A stretch of 64,000 nucleotides of DNA from Pelobates cultripes (taxonomy: Eukaryota > Chordata > Amphibia > Anura > Pelobatidae): the NCBI GenBank assembly GCA_933207985.1, contig OW240916.1:80644003-80708002 (forward strand). Direction: 5' to 3'. Both the position numbers and the translations under genes were made by a program. The notes under the pieces were generated by a model. It saw only the letters and a program-made list of their open reading frames with translations, did no database searches and was not told the origin of the DNA. Positions 11,433 through 22,865 of the stretch are shown here, piece by piece. Numbering within the stretch: the first letter of the stretch is position 1; each line of letters opens with the position of its first letter.

Positions 11433-11449
11433 GAATGCTTGGCTATTTT

Positions 11450-11726
11450 GCAGTCACTTTGCCTAGATTTCAGATTTTAATTTGTTACTGGAGTTTAGTG
11501 AAAAACTCTAGAATTGTCTTCATTTTCAGAAAGTGTGAACATATAATTAGGGCACAAGTCTTACACTAATAGACAGTCCTGGAAGTTATTCCCAACTGCA
11601 AGCCTGCAGGGTCCGTGACACACTCACCAGGGGTGAATTTCTATTTCCTAGACCTACATTTTCACTATCCAGTGGCTGGTGGGTAAATGGAAATTTTGAG
11701 CCCTTTTAATGTATGTGTTTACTTAC
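11450..11726. other. ISYNA1 intron remnant next to coding exon 2
   Basis: Ordinary intron sequence; nothing coding seen. It resumes the pre-insertion sequence interrupted at 10080. Confidence 0.5.
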
Positions 11727-11888
11727 TTTCTTTCCAGTCTTGGTCATCCATGAGAGCCCTATTTTGTTGGCCAGCACAGCGGCCGTGACTGTAGTTCCGT
11801 TGTTTCCACCCCAGCCAACAAGCATTACACCCAGCTTGGGTAATTTACATTCTGTCCGGAAAGTGAATTTGGTGGAACATGGTTTGAC
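11727..11888 (-). CDS. ISYNA1: ISYNA1 coding exon 2 (NAD-binding glycine motif)
   Basis: 54 codons, phase 0 at both ends, acceptor TGTCTACAG and donor GTAAGT. It carries the dinucleotide-binding signature [20 protein letters not shown], the N-terminal half of the Rossmann fold of inositol-3-phosphate synthase, followed by LANKIGLSW. It matches the human protein closely in this part and ends in KTGKK, just before the segment that reads ANYYGS in the human enzyme. No frame damage is seen. Confidence 0.93.
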
Positions 11889-12064
11889 CTGTAGACATAT
11901 AAAGAAATGGTTTGGTGAGACAGTTAGGTTATATTCTACCATTAAATGACAAGGACACTTGGTTCACAAAAGTTAAAATAAATTGGTTACGTTCCTATAA
12001 AACTAGTTGAGTAAAATGACTTGATATTGGCAATATACCTATACCCAAATCATACTACTTAAAA

Positions 12065-12338
12065 TTAAAGGGACATTTTAGTCACCAGTACAACTACAAC
12101 ATAACATAGTTGTTCTGGTGAGTATAGTCAGTCCCTCAGCCTTTTTGCAGTAAATACTATCTTTTCAGAGAAAATGCAGTGTTTACATTACTGTCTAGGG
12201 ACACCTTCAGTGACCACTCCTCAGATGGCTCTAGAGGTGCTTCCTGGGGCAATGCTGCAAAAGGGGTTGGAGAGTGTTTTTATCACTCTAGGGTCAGGAA
12301 TACATGTTTGTCTTCCTGACCCTATAGTGTTCCTTTAA
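12065..12338. mobile_element. T2-like MITE (subfamily B, inverted orientation)
   Basis: Starts TTAAAGGGACATTTTAGTC and ends CCCTATAGTGTTCCTTTAA. Interior in reverse matches 940-1152, including GTTGTTCTGGTGA, AGTGTTTACATTAC and CCACTCCTCAGATGGCT. TTAA is present at both edges. Confidence 0.75.
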
Positions 12339-14210
12339 GTTTAATTCACGTATCAATCAACAATCTACAGATTTAAGGCATTGGACTGTGAAAATGTTTG
12401 GTTTAGAGGCTATTAATTGTCCAGTAGTTTAAGTGCTGCTGGTTAACTAGTGCTACAAATCAAATTTTTTTTATTTTTTTTTAGAGAGTTTATCAAAACT
12501 TCAATGGAGCTTCTGTTGCACTTTTGAGACTTCTAAATGGGGACTAACCACAGGGCAAGCTAGTTCTCATATTCTTTGGTTTTGTTGTGATGCATTACTT
12601 ATGCTCTCCCAAAGTTAAAATAGTAATCCTGACGTGGACCCCTTGCTAACTGTATCAGACACACCTTGCCGATAAAGCCCAAAGAAGGCCAAAGTGAAGA
12701 TCCATGGGTTGCTATATTTCCCTTGCAGACGGCACTTGCCAGCATTTCGCATCTGGGCCACTCTTATTGTCAAAATCAGTCTAATATGCAAATAGTATAG
12801 GTTCACTGTGTAATGGCACAAGTGATCAAAAACATTGTTGAGGCCTGACCGGGGACTAACTGAAGGGCAATCTATTGAGGTTCTCTGACCTTTTGCCCAT
12901 TCTCAGAGTTCTCGTATTCTCTGTATTTGTTGCACTTTTAGGAAAGCTTAAATAGAACACAAACGTAAGAAAAATACATGAATGAACATAAAGATAAATT
13001 CTAAACCATATGTATACATAGAATGTCTACACTAGCTCTAGTAGTGCAGATGTTCTGGGATCTTTCAATGCATAAATGAATGAGTCCTATTTATGGCAAA
13101 CAGAAAGGTGTCATATTCTTGTTCCCAACAGATACAGTTTCATTGCACCCTGAAAAGAGTGACCTCTGTGTAATTCAGTATAGTATGTAAAGAATATGCA
13201 TTTGATTGTGACCTTTATATGGTCATAATATTACCCTACACCAGTCTGTCTTGGTAGAAGTAAATGATCCCATAAAAGGTCTCCAGAACACAGGATATAA
13301 AAGAGAAACCAATGAAAGTCTACGGGACTAAACAAAGAACAGTAGAGAACAGACAAGGTAATTGCAAAATATATATTAAAAAATTAGCTATCCAGTAATA
13401 GTCATGTTAAAGAATGTGTCCGGTAGTGAAAGCACTGACTAATTCTTAGCGATGCACGTCGGACTATTATAAAGGATCATTATAGTGTTCGGAAAACTCA
13501 CTAGTCGTGCATGTCTCTTAACACTTAGCTTTCCCACGGCCCCCATGCACTGACTGCTTATAAGTCTGAGATAATTTTTGGAACGCCTTTAATTTGTCTT
13601 GATCGGTACCTGCTGTAGTTGAAGAGAATAGCATGTATTGTTCTAACATACTATTTCCCCATTTCCTTTCTGTACCTTCATAATTTCAAAGTTATTCTAA
13701 ACCATTTTACAATAATAAGCTTAACTAGAAAGCTACAATTTCTGGGGAAATATTAAAAATGAAGGCACAGTTGCAGTTTAGAAATTGCCTTTCAAGTTTG
13801 AGCTGGCTAGAGTGGCGTTTCAATGAATGTCAATGGACGGCGTGAGTTGCAAACAAATGGTCATATTGTGAAAACTATCAGGAATATGGCTTAGCCGTGG
13901 ACATTTCTAGTGGCAGCAGGGATAGCTGAACGTTTTGATATAAGATTTGTGTAGCTGGGCTTGAAAATGAGGAAGTGGTGGCAGTTTAGAAACCATGTCC
14001 TGATTTTTCAGATTTTGCCAGCTCCCACTCTAGTTTTGAACATTTTGCCATTCATTCCTATGGGACCAATTTTGCCACAAGAACGACGATATTCCGTGAA
14101 CCATTCGGCGAAACGTTCCACAAAGTAATAGCAATCCAATCGGGAACAATCCGCACGTTTCGGTATATTACGGTCTATGTAGTGTAAAAACTGTGGGAGG
14201 AGTTAGGGTG
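12339..14210. other. ISYNA1 intron, no recognised gene
   Basis: No coding exon or structured RNA recognised. A small T2-like fragment (AAAGGATCATTATAGTGTTCGG) occurs near 13471-13492. Confidence 0.5.
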
Positions 14211-14224
14211 GTAAATTTGGCTAT

Positions 14225-14390
14225 AATAATAATAATAATAATATATATGTGAGATAACATTAAGTGGTCTTGCTGTGCAAGAACACTTAATATATATATG
14301 CGAGATAACGTTAAGTGGTCTTGCTATGCAAGAACACTTAATATATATATATATATGAGATAACATTAAGTGGTCTTGCTATGAATAGTT
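14225..14390. repeat. Palindromic tandem repeat, about 3 units of 50-55 bp
   Basis: Three units of GAGATAACATTAAGTGGTCT, then TGCTATGCAAGAACACTTAA, separated by (AT) runs, beginning near 14251, 14301 and 14356. Each unit is an imperfect hairpin (AAGTGGTCTTGC / GCAAGAACACTT). The third unit is incomplete. Confidence 0.8.
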
Positions 14391-15872
14391 CATAAGCATT
14401 ATCAGTTCAATACAGAACTATTTTCCCTTATTCTCTCGGACTGCAGCTGATTATTTGTGGAAATTCAAAAATGGGGGTGCCCACTCTGCCTGATAATAGT
14501 CCCCTCCCTACCTTCTGCCCAGTGATTGCGGTGTTCAGTCTGAGGGAGCCTGGTCTGTGCATGTCCACACCACCTCAAACTGAACATTGCAATCTCGTGG
14601 TGGGAGAGGAAGGAAAACAAATTCAGAAATGCAACAGATGCAGACACGCACAACTACCAAGCCTACATGTACAAACACCACTACATATTCAGCTACCCAC
14701 ACATTTCTACTACCATAACGTTACACAAACAGCTAACCACAGCTAACCACAGTTACACAAACACACACACACACACTGCTACTCTTTTACTTTTTAAGTT
14801 TACTTTTGTTCCAACTGTGTATTTCAGAGTGGATTGGTTAAGTTTCTATTATAGTGCAAATAATAAAGGTTCACTGGTCGCAGTAATTTGGTCATAACAG
14901 AGTCCACTGCCAAACCAGAGCTGCTTATTCCGTGAAGCCAGTATGCTCCATTGGTACACATCTCTAATACAGCCAGATAATCTAATAGTATAACCACACC
15001 AGGGCCTTTAATTGGCTGGCCGACTAGCTGCCAAATCAACCTAAATCATTTCCATTCTATTCTCAGGAAATAAGGAGAATGGATTTAAGATTCTGGCTAT
15101 ATTCTAGAAGTCCAAAATGAGATTCTCTGGGACACCTGTATCCAAAGAGTACTTAATAAAAATATTTTCTTAACTCACATAGCCATCATCAAAAGGTGGA
15201 GTTTCTCTGGGTCTGGCAAGAATTATCAAAAAGAACAGTATTTTTTTTTCCAAATTTAGACCTCCTTAAAGAGTGTTTCAGTAACTTCTCTTTCATTCTC
15301 TATTTTAACACAAAGATCAAGGATGTTGACTGTAATAATTATACAATTAGAAGTAAACCTGATGTTGAACCTTATATTCTTTAAAGCAGACAGAAACAAT
15401 TAAAGGGATCTCACACTCTGCCCCCCGTTGTTGATGGCATATAACTCCTATAATAGATGGCCAGAGAAGCATGGTTGTTGCTCAGAAACATCTGGGGTAC
15501 TGGAGTTTGAGATACCGGATTAAAACCCTTACCCTAAATGCCACCTCTTAAAAAAAAATAATTAACCTGTAAGGACCATATTTGTCTACATGTATTCCTC
15601 CCCATAGGCCCATAAAGAGATTGGCATAACTGTGGCAAATCTTGTCCCCATTGTAGTTCCCCAAATTTAGAAAATAATTATCACAGTTCAGGATTGTAAC
15701 TCTATAGTGACCCAAAATGAAATGGATCCAATGTGATATTTTCCCCATTGTGTTGGAATGAAGGGGATATCTGCAAATATGTCTGTTCCAACCCTGTTCC
15801 AGGACTTTTTTATTTGCAAGCCTTTAAAAGTGCTTACTAGTCCAATCTCAAAATAAAATCACTATGATGTAC
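14391..15872. other. ISYNA1 intron, no recognised gene
   Basis: Contains a short (AC)n tract near 14758-14776 and otherwise unremarkable AT-rich sequence. No supported coding or RNA feature. Confidence 0.5.
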
Positions 15873-16347
15873 TTAAAGGACCACTATAGTGCCAGGAAAC
15901 CGTTTTCCTGGCACTATAGTGCCCTGAGGGTGCCCCCACCCTCAGGGTCCCCCTCCCGCCCGGCTCTGGAAAGGGGAAAGGGGTTAAAACTTACCTTTTT
16001 CCAGTGCTGGCCGGAGAGCTCTCCTCGTCCGATCCTCCTCTTCTCCTCCCCGTTGGCTAGCTGCGCGCGCATTCAGCGGGTCACATAGGAAAGCATTCAT
16101 AATGCTTTCCTATGGACGCTGGCGTGCTCTCACTGTGAAAATCACAGTGAGAAGCACGCAAGTGCCTCTATGGCTGTCAATGAGACAGCCGCTAGAGGAA
16201 ATAGGGGAAGGCTTAACCCATTCATAAACATAGCAGTTTCTCTGAAACTGCTATATTTATGAAAAAATGGGTTAACCCTAGCTGGACCTGGCACCCAGAC
16301 CACTTCATTAAGCTGAAGTGGTCTAGGTGCCTAGAGTGGTCCTTTAA
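15873..16347. mobile_element. T2-like MITE (subfamily A, well preserved)
   Basis: TTAA at both ends, with terminal repeats AGGACCACTATAGTGCC and, inverted, CTAGAGTGGTCCT. Inside are a CCCTGAGGGTG.../CACCCTCAGGG hairpin, a GC-rich centre, the duplicated AGACAGCCGCTAGAGG piece, and AGCAGTTTCTCTGAAACTGCT. Closely related to 17837-18344 (reverse) and 24472-24941. It sits 67 bp from the ISYNA1 start-codon exon. Confidence 0.88.
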
Positions 16348-16413
16348 CAAGCAAGCTTTGAAATATTCTGAATACATTTTGGTAGAGGAGTGCTTCTAGA
16401 TTGTTTCTGATAC

Positions 16414-16534
16414 CTTGGTTACCCCATTCTCCTCGTAGACCTGTGTAGTTTGATAGTTGTAGTCAGCTTCTATCACATCCTTCAAATATCGCACACTGGG
16501 ACTTTCAATCTTGAATGTATCTGCCATCTTTAAA
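16414..16534 (-). CDS. ISYNA1: ISYNA1 coding exon 1 (start codon exon)
   Basis: An acceptor TTGATTGCAG is followed by 7 nt of 5'UTR (TTTAAAG) and an ATG at 16527, in a good Kozak context (AAGATGG). It encodes 38 codons, beginning MADTFKIESPSVRYLKD and ending in EENGVTK, before donor GTATCA; phase 0. The segment aligns with the N-terminus of vertebrate inositol-3-phosphate synthases (pattern ESPxVxY...EAxYxYxTT). No in-frame upstream ATG is possible within the short UTR. It is joined to the next exon across a 4.5-kb intron full of MITEs. Confidence 0.9.
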
Positions 16535-17261
16535 CTGCAATCAAAACACAACATTAACATACAATGCTAAACATTTGGTAGAATACATAATACCTCACCA
16601 ATTTCCAAGAGGTTTATTTACAAAATAGAGAAATATGCTGAACTGGTGATACAGTTGCTAAACTTAAAGTAGCACAGTCACTAGCCTAATTTTTTAACAA
16701 ATCATGCTAAATAAATGCTAGAATAGTTTTATTTTTTAATGCATTTTTTAAATATTATATATACCTCCATAGCCATTACATACTGAATAATATACAATTT
16801 TACTTTTTTTTTTTTTTAACACCAATGTATAGTGTGATTGGAAACAAAGAAAGAATTCCCTGAGGACATATAAGCCTGTATTTAGCAAGGACGTGCCCGA
16901 GCAAGCAATGGTGCAATTTCATCAATCATATCTGGCGCTATAGAAGACCTATCTACATTCCTCATCCAACTGAGGTGAGGGTCTGACTTGAGACTTTTCT
17001 TTTTTAAGCCAAATTAGTGGACTTGGTAAATCTCCTCTAACTCATAGAGGTTAAACACCAAACAGCAAATTGTGGTGAACTAAAAACCTAATTGGAAATT
17101 TTATGTTAAAATGGCCTAGCTGGGACTACCAATTTTTGGAGAACTTTTGCAAATCAGGTTTTCAAGTCACTGTTTAGTAAATAAACTCCAAGGTATTTTA
17201 CCTTGCACTTTTCTTGCCAGTTCACAACAAAACATTTTTACGCTATGTAAAACAAAGGGAC

Positions 17262-17708
17262 TTAAAAGGAACACACCGAGCACCATACCAATACAATGCT
17301 ATGTAGTATTTATGGTGCCAGAGGTGTTCTGGCATCCCACAATGAATATAGTCAAAATAGCCGCGAATAGCTTGACTTCTTACCTGGGGTCCCCCAAGCA
17401 CCGCTCCCAGCCTCCACAACTTCCGACAAAGAGCCACAAGCTCTCTAAGCTAATTCCATGGCGCAGAACACACTTTCAGAAAATAAGCCAACACTGCACT
17501 GCAGGATTTGGCTCCTAGAGCTTCTGGCTCTCTAAAAGATGTATGGGAGGCATGCCTCGGTGCTTGGCTGGTCCCAGGTAAGAAGGCAAACCATTATAGA
17601 AACTGTTTGACTACTTACATTGGGGGCACCAGGATACTACTGGCTTTATAACCACTACAGTGCACTGTAGTGGTTATGGTGCTTGGAGTGTTCCTTTTTT
17701 TTTTTTAA
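17262..17708. mobile_element. T2-like MITE (third subfamily)
   Basis: TTAAAAGGAACACACCGAGC at the left and its inverse GCTTGGAGTGTTCC followed by a T-run and TTAA at the right. Interior unrelated to subfamilies A and B apart from the AGGAAC-type ends. A hairpin ACTACAGTGCACTGTAGT lies near the right end. Confidence 0.65.
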
Positions 17709-17836
17709 AGAAAAATCTGCCATATCTGTCATGCCTTTGTGCAAATGTGGTGAAGAGACCCCCAGCTTCTAAAGAAAACTACTACTATAACTGCTACAGT
17801 GTTAAAGTGTGCAAGCATTCAAAGTGATTTTCAAAT

Positions 17837-18344
17837 TTAAAAGGACCACTCTAGGCACCCAGACCACTTCAGCTTAATGAAGTGGTCTAGGTGCCTGGTC
17901 CAGCTAGGATTAACCCCCCCCCCTTTTTTTTTTTTATAAACATAGCAGAGAAACTGCTATGTTTATAATAGGGTTAATCCAGCCTCCAAATCCTCTAGTG
18001 GCTGTCTCATTGACAGCCGCTAGAGGCGCTTGCGTGATTCTCACTGTGAAAATCACAGTGAGAACACGCAAGCGTCCATAGGAAAGCATTGTAAATGCTT
18101 TCCTATGAGACCGGCTGAATGTGCGTGCAGCTATTGCCGCGCGTGTGCATTCAGCCAAAAGGGAGGATCGGAGGCGGAGAGGAGGAGGAGAGCTCCCGCC
18201 CGGCGCTGGAAAAAAGGTAAGTGTAACCCCTTTCCTCGTCATCCAGCCCGGTGGGAAGGGGGTCCCTGAGGGTGGGGGCACCCTCAGGGCACTATAGTGC
18301 CAGGAAAATGAGTATGTTTTCCTGGCACTATAGTGGTCCTTTAA
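17837..18344. mobile_element. T2-like MITE (subfamily A, inverted copy)
   Basis: Reverse-complement relative of 15873-16347. Begins TTAAAAGGACCACTCTAGG and ends CACTATAGTGGTCCTTTAA. All subfamily A landmarks are present in reverse order, with a C-run/T-run expansion at 17918-17935. Confidence 0.87.
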
Positions 18345-18901
18345 AGGCCTAAATAGCTGAGCTGGAAGCATAACTGACTTGGACAATTTTTCCAATTCAA
18401 CTACTTTGTTCTAAAATTTTAAAATGATTTTTAATTCCCATGTCATAGTAAGACAAAATGTAGATACTAAAATTTAGAATACAGATTGAGGTTAAAAATA
18501 TTTTGGTAAATATACATATTCGAATTACCAAAATATAAAATATTAGAGTTCATAACTTGGGATGGACATTGAGAGGAGTGTAATCACCTTCTTAATCCCA
18601 AGAAGGGATTGTAAATGAATTAAGATAAATAAATGCCCACAGTCAATTGGAATCTAAGTAAAGTCAAAGATCTCTCAGCATTCCTAAGTTTAGGGGGAAA
18701 AAACCCAAAAAACTCTAGTGTGCCATGCCAGATGAGCATGCTTAAAGGAAGTGGAGATTAGATGGTGTCAATGGTATTTTAAATATTCTAAGATGGTAAA
18801 TAAAAACATTTAAACCGGTTGTGTTGACAGAGGCTTTTAAAACATTGAGTACCAACCACACAAGCTCACCTATAAACCAAAATGTTCATCATTAGGAAAT
18901 A

Positions 18902-19880
18902 CACTATATGGCAAAAATATGTGAACACCTGATCGTCACACCTAAATGAGCTTGTTGGTCATCCCATTCCAAACTCTTTAATTAATATTGATTTGACACC
19001 ACCTTCGTGGCTGTAAGAGCCACCATTGTTCAGGAAAGGCATTCCACAAGATTTTGAGTTGGATCTATGGGAATTTGTACAAGCATCAAGCACTGAAGTT
19101 GAACAAGAAGGTCTGGCTTGCAATTAGAGTTATAATTCATCCCAAAAGTGCTCAGTGGGGTTCATTTCTGGCCACTTAGTATCCTCCACACCAAACTCGC
19201 CAGAACCATGTTTTCATGCACCTTGCTTTTTGAGCAGCTAAAACAAGAAAAGACCATCCCAAAATTTTGCCATGAAGTTAGAAGCACACAGTGTCTAAAA
19301 TGTCTTTGTATCCTGTACTCTTAAAATGACCCTTCACTGGAATGAACGTGCCTAGCCCAAACCCTGAAAACCAGACCCACACACCAGTATCCCTTCTTCA
19401 CTAAGCGCTCTGCACTCCAGTAGGTAGTGTTGTGCTGACATCCGCCACACCAAAATTCTTCCATCAGACTGCTGATAATGAAGCGTGATTCATTATGCCA
19501 GAGAACACGTTTCTAATGCTCCAGTATCCATTAGCAGTGTGATGTGAGGTTTATAGCTGGCTGCTCAGCCATGAAATCCCAGGCGATCTTTGCAGGCTAC
19601 ATGTGTCAGTATTTCGACCCCCTTGTATTGTGTGTATTTCTGGCTTACCACTTTGTAGCTTAAACACTTCCACTTCACAATATCAGCGCTTTCAGTTGAT
19701 TGAGGCAGATCTAGGAGGGCAGAAACCTACCAACCTAACTTGTGACAAAAGTGGCATTCTGTGACAGCGGCACATTTAAAGTCACTGAGCTCTTAATGTT
19801 TCATGACTTTCATGTGCTAGATTCTGAGTCGTTTAGCAAGTGGTGAGGATGAAAGAACTGAACTCAATAATTACTAGGGG
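18902..19880 (-). mobile_element. Tc1/mariner-like element relic
   Basis: Starts after a TA with CACTATATGGCAAAAATATG, the terminal inverted repeat of a Tc1 group known from fish, lampreys and frogs. The body carries minus-strand transposase remnants, recognisable at nucleotide level by GCGTGATTCATTATGCCAGA and GAGAACACGTTTCTAATGCT (around 19475-19520). The frame is broken by many indels and the right terminal repeat is missing, so the end is approximate. Confidence 0.75.
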
Positions 19881-19950
19881 TGAGTAGCAGACCACGGGTA
19901 ACCAGACTGGTTACCTCCGCTAATTCCTTCCTTCAGCCACTCTGGAACCA

Positions 19951-20168
19951 TTAAAGGAGCACTATAGTGCCACGAAAACACACAATCTTATTTTCCTGGC
20001 ACTATAGGGTCATTAGGTCCCCCCACCCTCAGGGCCGCCCTCCCGCTAGCTGAAGGGGTTAAACCCCCCTTCAGCCACTTACCTTTCTCCAGTGACTGGC
20101 TCCCTCGGCGCTGGTGACCTCTCCTCCCCCTGCCGACATCAGATCCAAATGCGCATGCGCGGCAAGAG
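19951..20168. mobile_element. T2-like MITE (subfamily A), truncated
   Basis: Starts TTAAAGGAGCACTATAGTGCC with the CCCACCCTCAGGG block and CCAGTGACTGG; the right half is absent, being replaced by a Gypsy RNase H fragment at about 20180. Confidence 0.7.
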
Positions 20169-20179
20169 CTTCCACTTAA

Positions 20180-20350
20180 CCACAAGCTGGCATACACAGT
20201 CTGATCCCAATGGATCGGCTTGGGGATGTCCAGGAAGCATTGCCATTTTGCTTACCGGGTCTATAATGAATGGAAAAGTCGCATGGTTGTAGGGTCAGGC
20301 TCCACCGCAGGAACCTGGCATTGTCTTTTACCTGGCCCATAATCCTAGGG
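20180..20350 (-). pseudogene. Gypsy RNase H 3' fragment
   Basis: Minus-strand reading DNARFLRWSLTLQPCDFSI, then HYRPGKQNGNA, equals the end of the RNase H domain of the Gypsy element at 46717-54557 (homologous stretch about 47711-47910). The fragment ends short of the LTR and is joined to a truncated MITE. It is a second, older copy of the same Gmr1-like family. Confidence 0.7.
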
Positions 20351-20994
20351 CAGGAGGCTGACCAGCAGGCTCCTCCAGGAGCTTGTGGCAAACATACAGG
20401 AAAAGAAGCGTTTGCCACAGGGTGTACACACATTTTGGCCATATAGTTTATTTTTGCTATATTCTAAATACTGTATATGCACAGAATACTGAATTGATTT
20501 AAATCAAGCTAAATAAACAAGCTGCCTATGTGTTGTATGTGATTTTAATGGGATGAACCAAATTCGTTACTCCATGGTGCATGCATGCAGAGTGCATCAG
20601 CAACCATCTCTCTCGCAGAGTTCTTATGTGCAAAAAGATTCTACCATTTATCATTGGAAGCAACAGGATTGGCTGGGGCTCCTGGCAACATTTTACAGCA
20701 TCAGAGGGAGATTCAGATCTGAAGAAAAGACAGATCACTGTGCAGTTTTTCATGCATAGTTTAGTTTAATAAAATGAATTTTAAAATGTTTTAATAAGTT
20801 GCAGAATCCTTTTAATAAAGTCTGGCTCAATACCTAATTAAACCATATATAGTTTGGGCAAAGTCTAAATATAAATCTAATTTAATAAACTTGTACAGGA
20901 ATTGCTTAATATTTTAAACAGTACCCAAGACCATTTTATAAAGCAGTATAAGTCTACTTGAGTCATGTTTCGACAGGAAAGTTCAGAATGTGTT
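20351..20994. other. ISYNA1 intron 1, no recognised feature
   Basis: No supported gene; AT-rich from about 20760 onward. Confidence 0.45.
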
Positions 20995-21289
20995 TTAACC
21001 CCTTCAGGACGGAGTCAATAGTACACGTTCTGATCAAAACAAAACGAAAACTGGAATTTGCGCTATATGTCTGTTCACCCGTAATTCACCACTGTCACAT
21101 TAAGTGGACCCACACATATAATTTTGTTCAGGAGAAACAGGGCTTTAATTTATCATTAACTATTCATATATGGAACATAATTTATTATGAATAAAATTTT
21201 AAAAAATGTGAGAAAATAAGATTTTGTTTTTAAATTTCCGTCTCACATTTTAGCTGTGAATGTCATAATACGGTTAGGTTTTACTGCAA

Positions 21290-21905
21290 AACAATGCATT
21301 TATTTAATCAGCGATGTCTCACGAGTACAACAGTACCCCCCATTAACAGGTTTTATGGTGTTTTGGAAAGTTACAGGGTCAAATATAGAACGTTCCATTT
21401 TCACATTGAAATTTGCCAGATTAGTAATGTTACCTTTGAGACGGTGTGGTAGCCCAGGAATGATAATTACCCCCATAATGGCATACCATTTGAAAAAGTA
21501 GACAACCCAAGGTATTGAACGTGGGGTATGTTTAGTCTTTTTTAGTAGCCACTTAGTCACAAACACTGGCCAAAGTTAGCGTTCATATTTGTTTTTGTGT
21601 GAAAAAGCAAAAAACTAATATTTGGCCAGTGTTTGTGACTAAGTGGCTACTAAGAAAGACTGGACATACCCCACTTGCAATACCTTGGGTTGTCTACTTT
21701 TGCAAATGGTATGCCATCATGGGGTAATTCTCATTCCTGGGCTACCATACGCTCTCAAAGGCAACATAACCAATCTGGCAAATTTCAATGTCAAAAAAAT
21801 GAAATGCAAGCCTTATATGTGACTCTCTAACTTTCCAAAACACCATAAAACCTGTACATGGGGGGTACTGTTATTCTTGGGAGACTTCACTAAACACAAA
21901 TATTA
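21290..21905. repeat. Long inverted repeat inside the foldback element
   Basis: The left arm ends GTGACTAAGTGGC-complement (GCCACTTAGTCACAAACACTGGCC) and the right arm starts with its inverse near 21624. Arms are about 280 bp with moderate divergence. Confidence 0.8.
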
Positions 21906-22400
21906 GTGTTTTTAAACAGTAAAACATATTACAAAAATAATATAGTCCATAAAAATGCCGTTCGTTTTTAAAAAAAATGCAAAAAACATCATTTTTACTT
22001 AAAATATAATCGTTGAAATACAATTTACCAGTTTGAAACACTAATATTTGAGTTCAGCGAAGTCTCCCGAGTAAAACAGTACCCCCTATGTACAGGTTTT
22101 ATGGTGTCTTGGAGAGTTACAGGGTCAAATAGAGTGCTTAAGAATTAAATTCTCTGCACTTCCTCCCTTTGTTGTCATGCATGTCAATCAAATTTTCATT
22201 AATCAAATCTCATAATTATGTTAAAAGATGACTTAAATATACATGTAGAATTTTAATATATATGCATTTATAGGTATTTAAATTCTACGGGTAAACTAAT
22301 GTAATCTTTTATGTAATTATATGTGCAGGGTACACTCGGTGATTGGGTAAGTTTAATACATGATATGGTATTTATTTTGCATTTTCACATGGTATAGCAT

Positions 22401-22433
22401 CTTGATAAAGACCGCTAGACGGTCGAAACGTTG
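22401..22433 (+). other. Hammerhead-like core motif
   Basis: CTTGATAAA, perfect 5-bp stem GACCG/CGGTC with loop CTAGA, then GAAACGTTG. A PLE-type terminal motif embedded in the foldback element. Confidence 0.4.
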
Positions 22434-22590
22434 ATTTGTATGCTTTATATTTAATACATTATTGATTTACAAAATCCATTGAGTGCTCTCAATCTTTTCG
22501 GTTTATATTTTTGCACGGAGAGAGGCACCTGGTAATTGCTGGACGTGATTCATTTATTGTTTTTTGGGATGAGTGCCATAAACTGTTGAA

Positions 22591-22639
<49 letters not shown>

Positions 22640-22798
22640 TAGATATATATATATAGAATGTCATTCTAAGTGTATTTTGTTACACACACACACACATATA
22701 TTATATATATACACACACACACTAATAAAATACAGTTAGAATGAAATTACATATGTATATTTTAATTTTTTTAAAATATTTTGTTATAGTAATTATAC

Positions 22799-22863
<65 letters not shown>

Positions 22864-22865
22864 TT
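22591..22865. repeat. AT and AC microsatellites
   Basis: (AT)n at about 22591-22636, (AC)n pieces near 22682-22725 and an (AT)n(AC)n tract at about 22808-22862. Confidence 0.9.

Noticed and set aside
10712..11480. Overlapping open frames on both strands (174 and 142 codons)
   Set aside because: GC-rich 5' region of a non-autonomous retrotransposon; no conserved ORF1 motif seen, although an ORF1 N-terminus cannot be excluded.
17934..18395. 153-codon minus-strand frame and similar frames in other T2-like MITEs
   Set aside because: The frame lies within a MITE and differs between otherwise similar copies.
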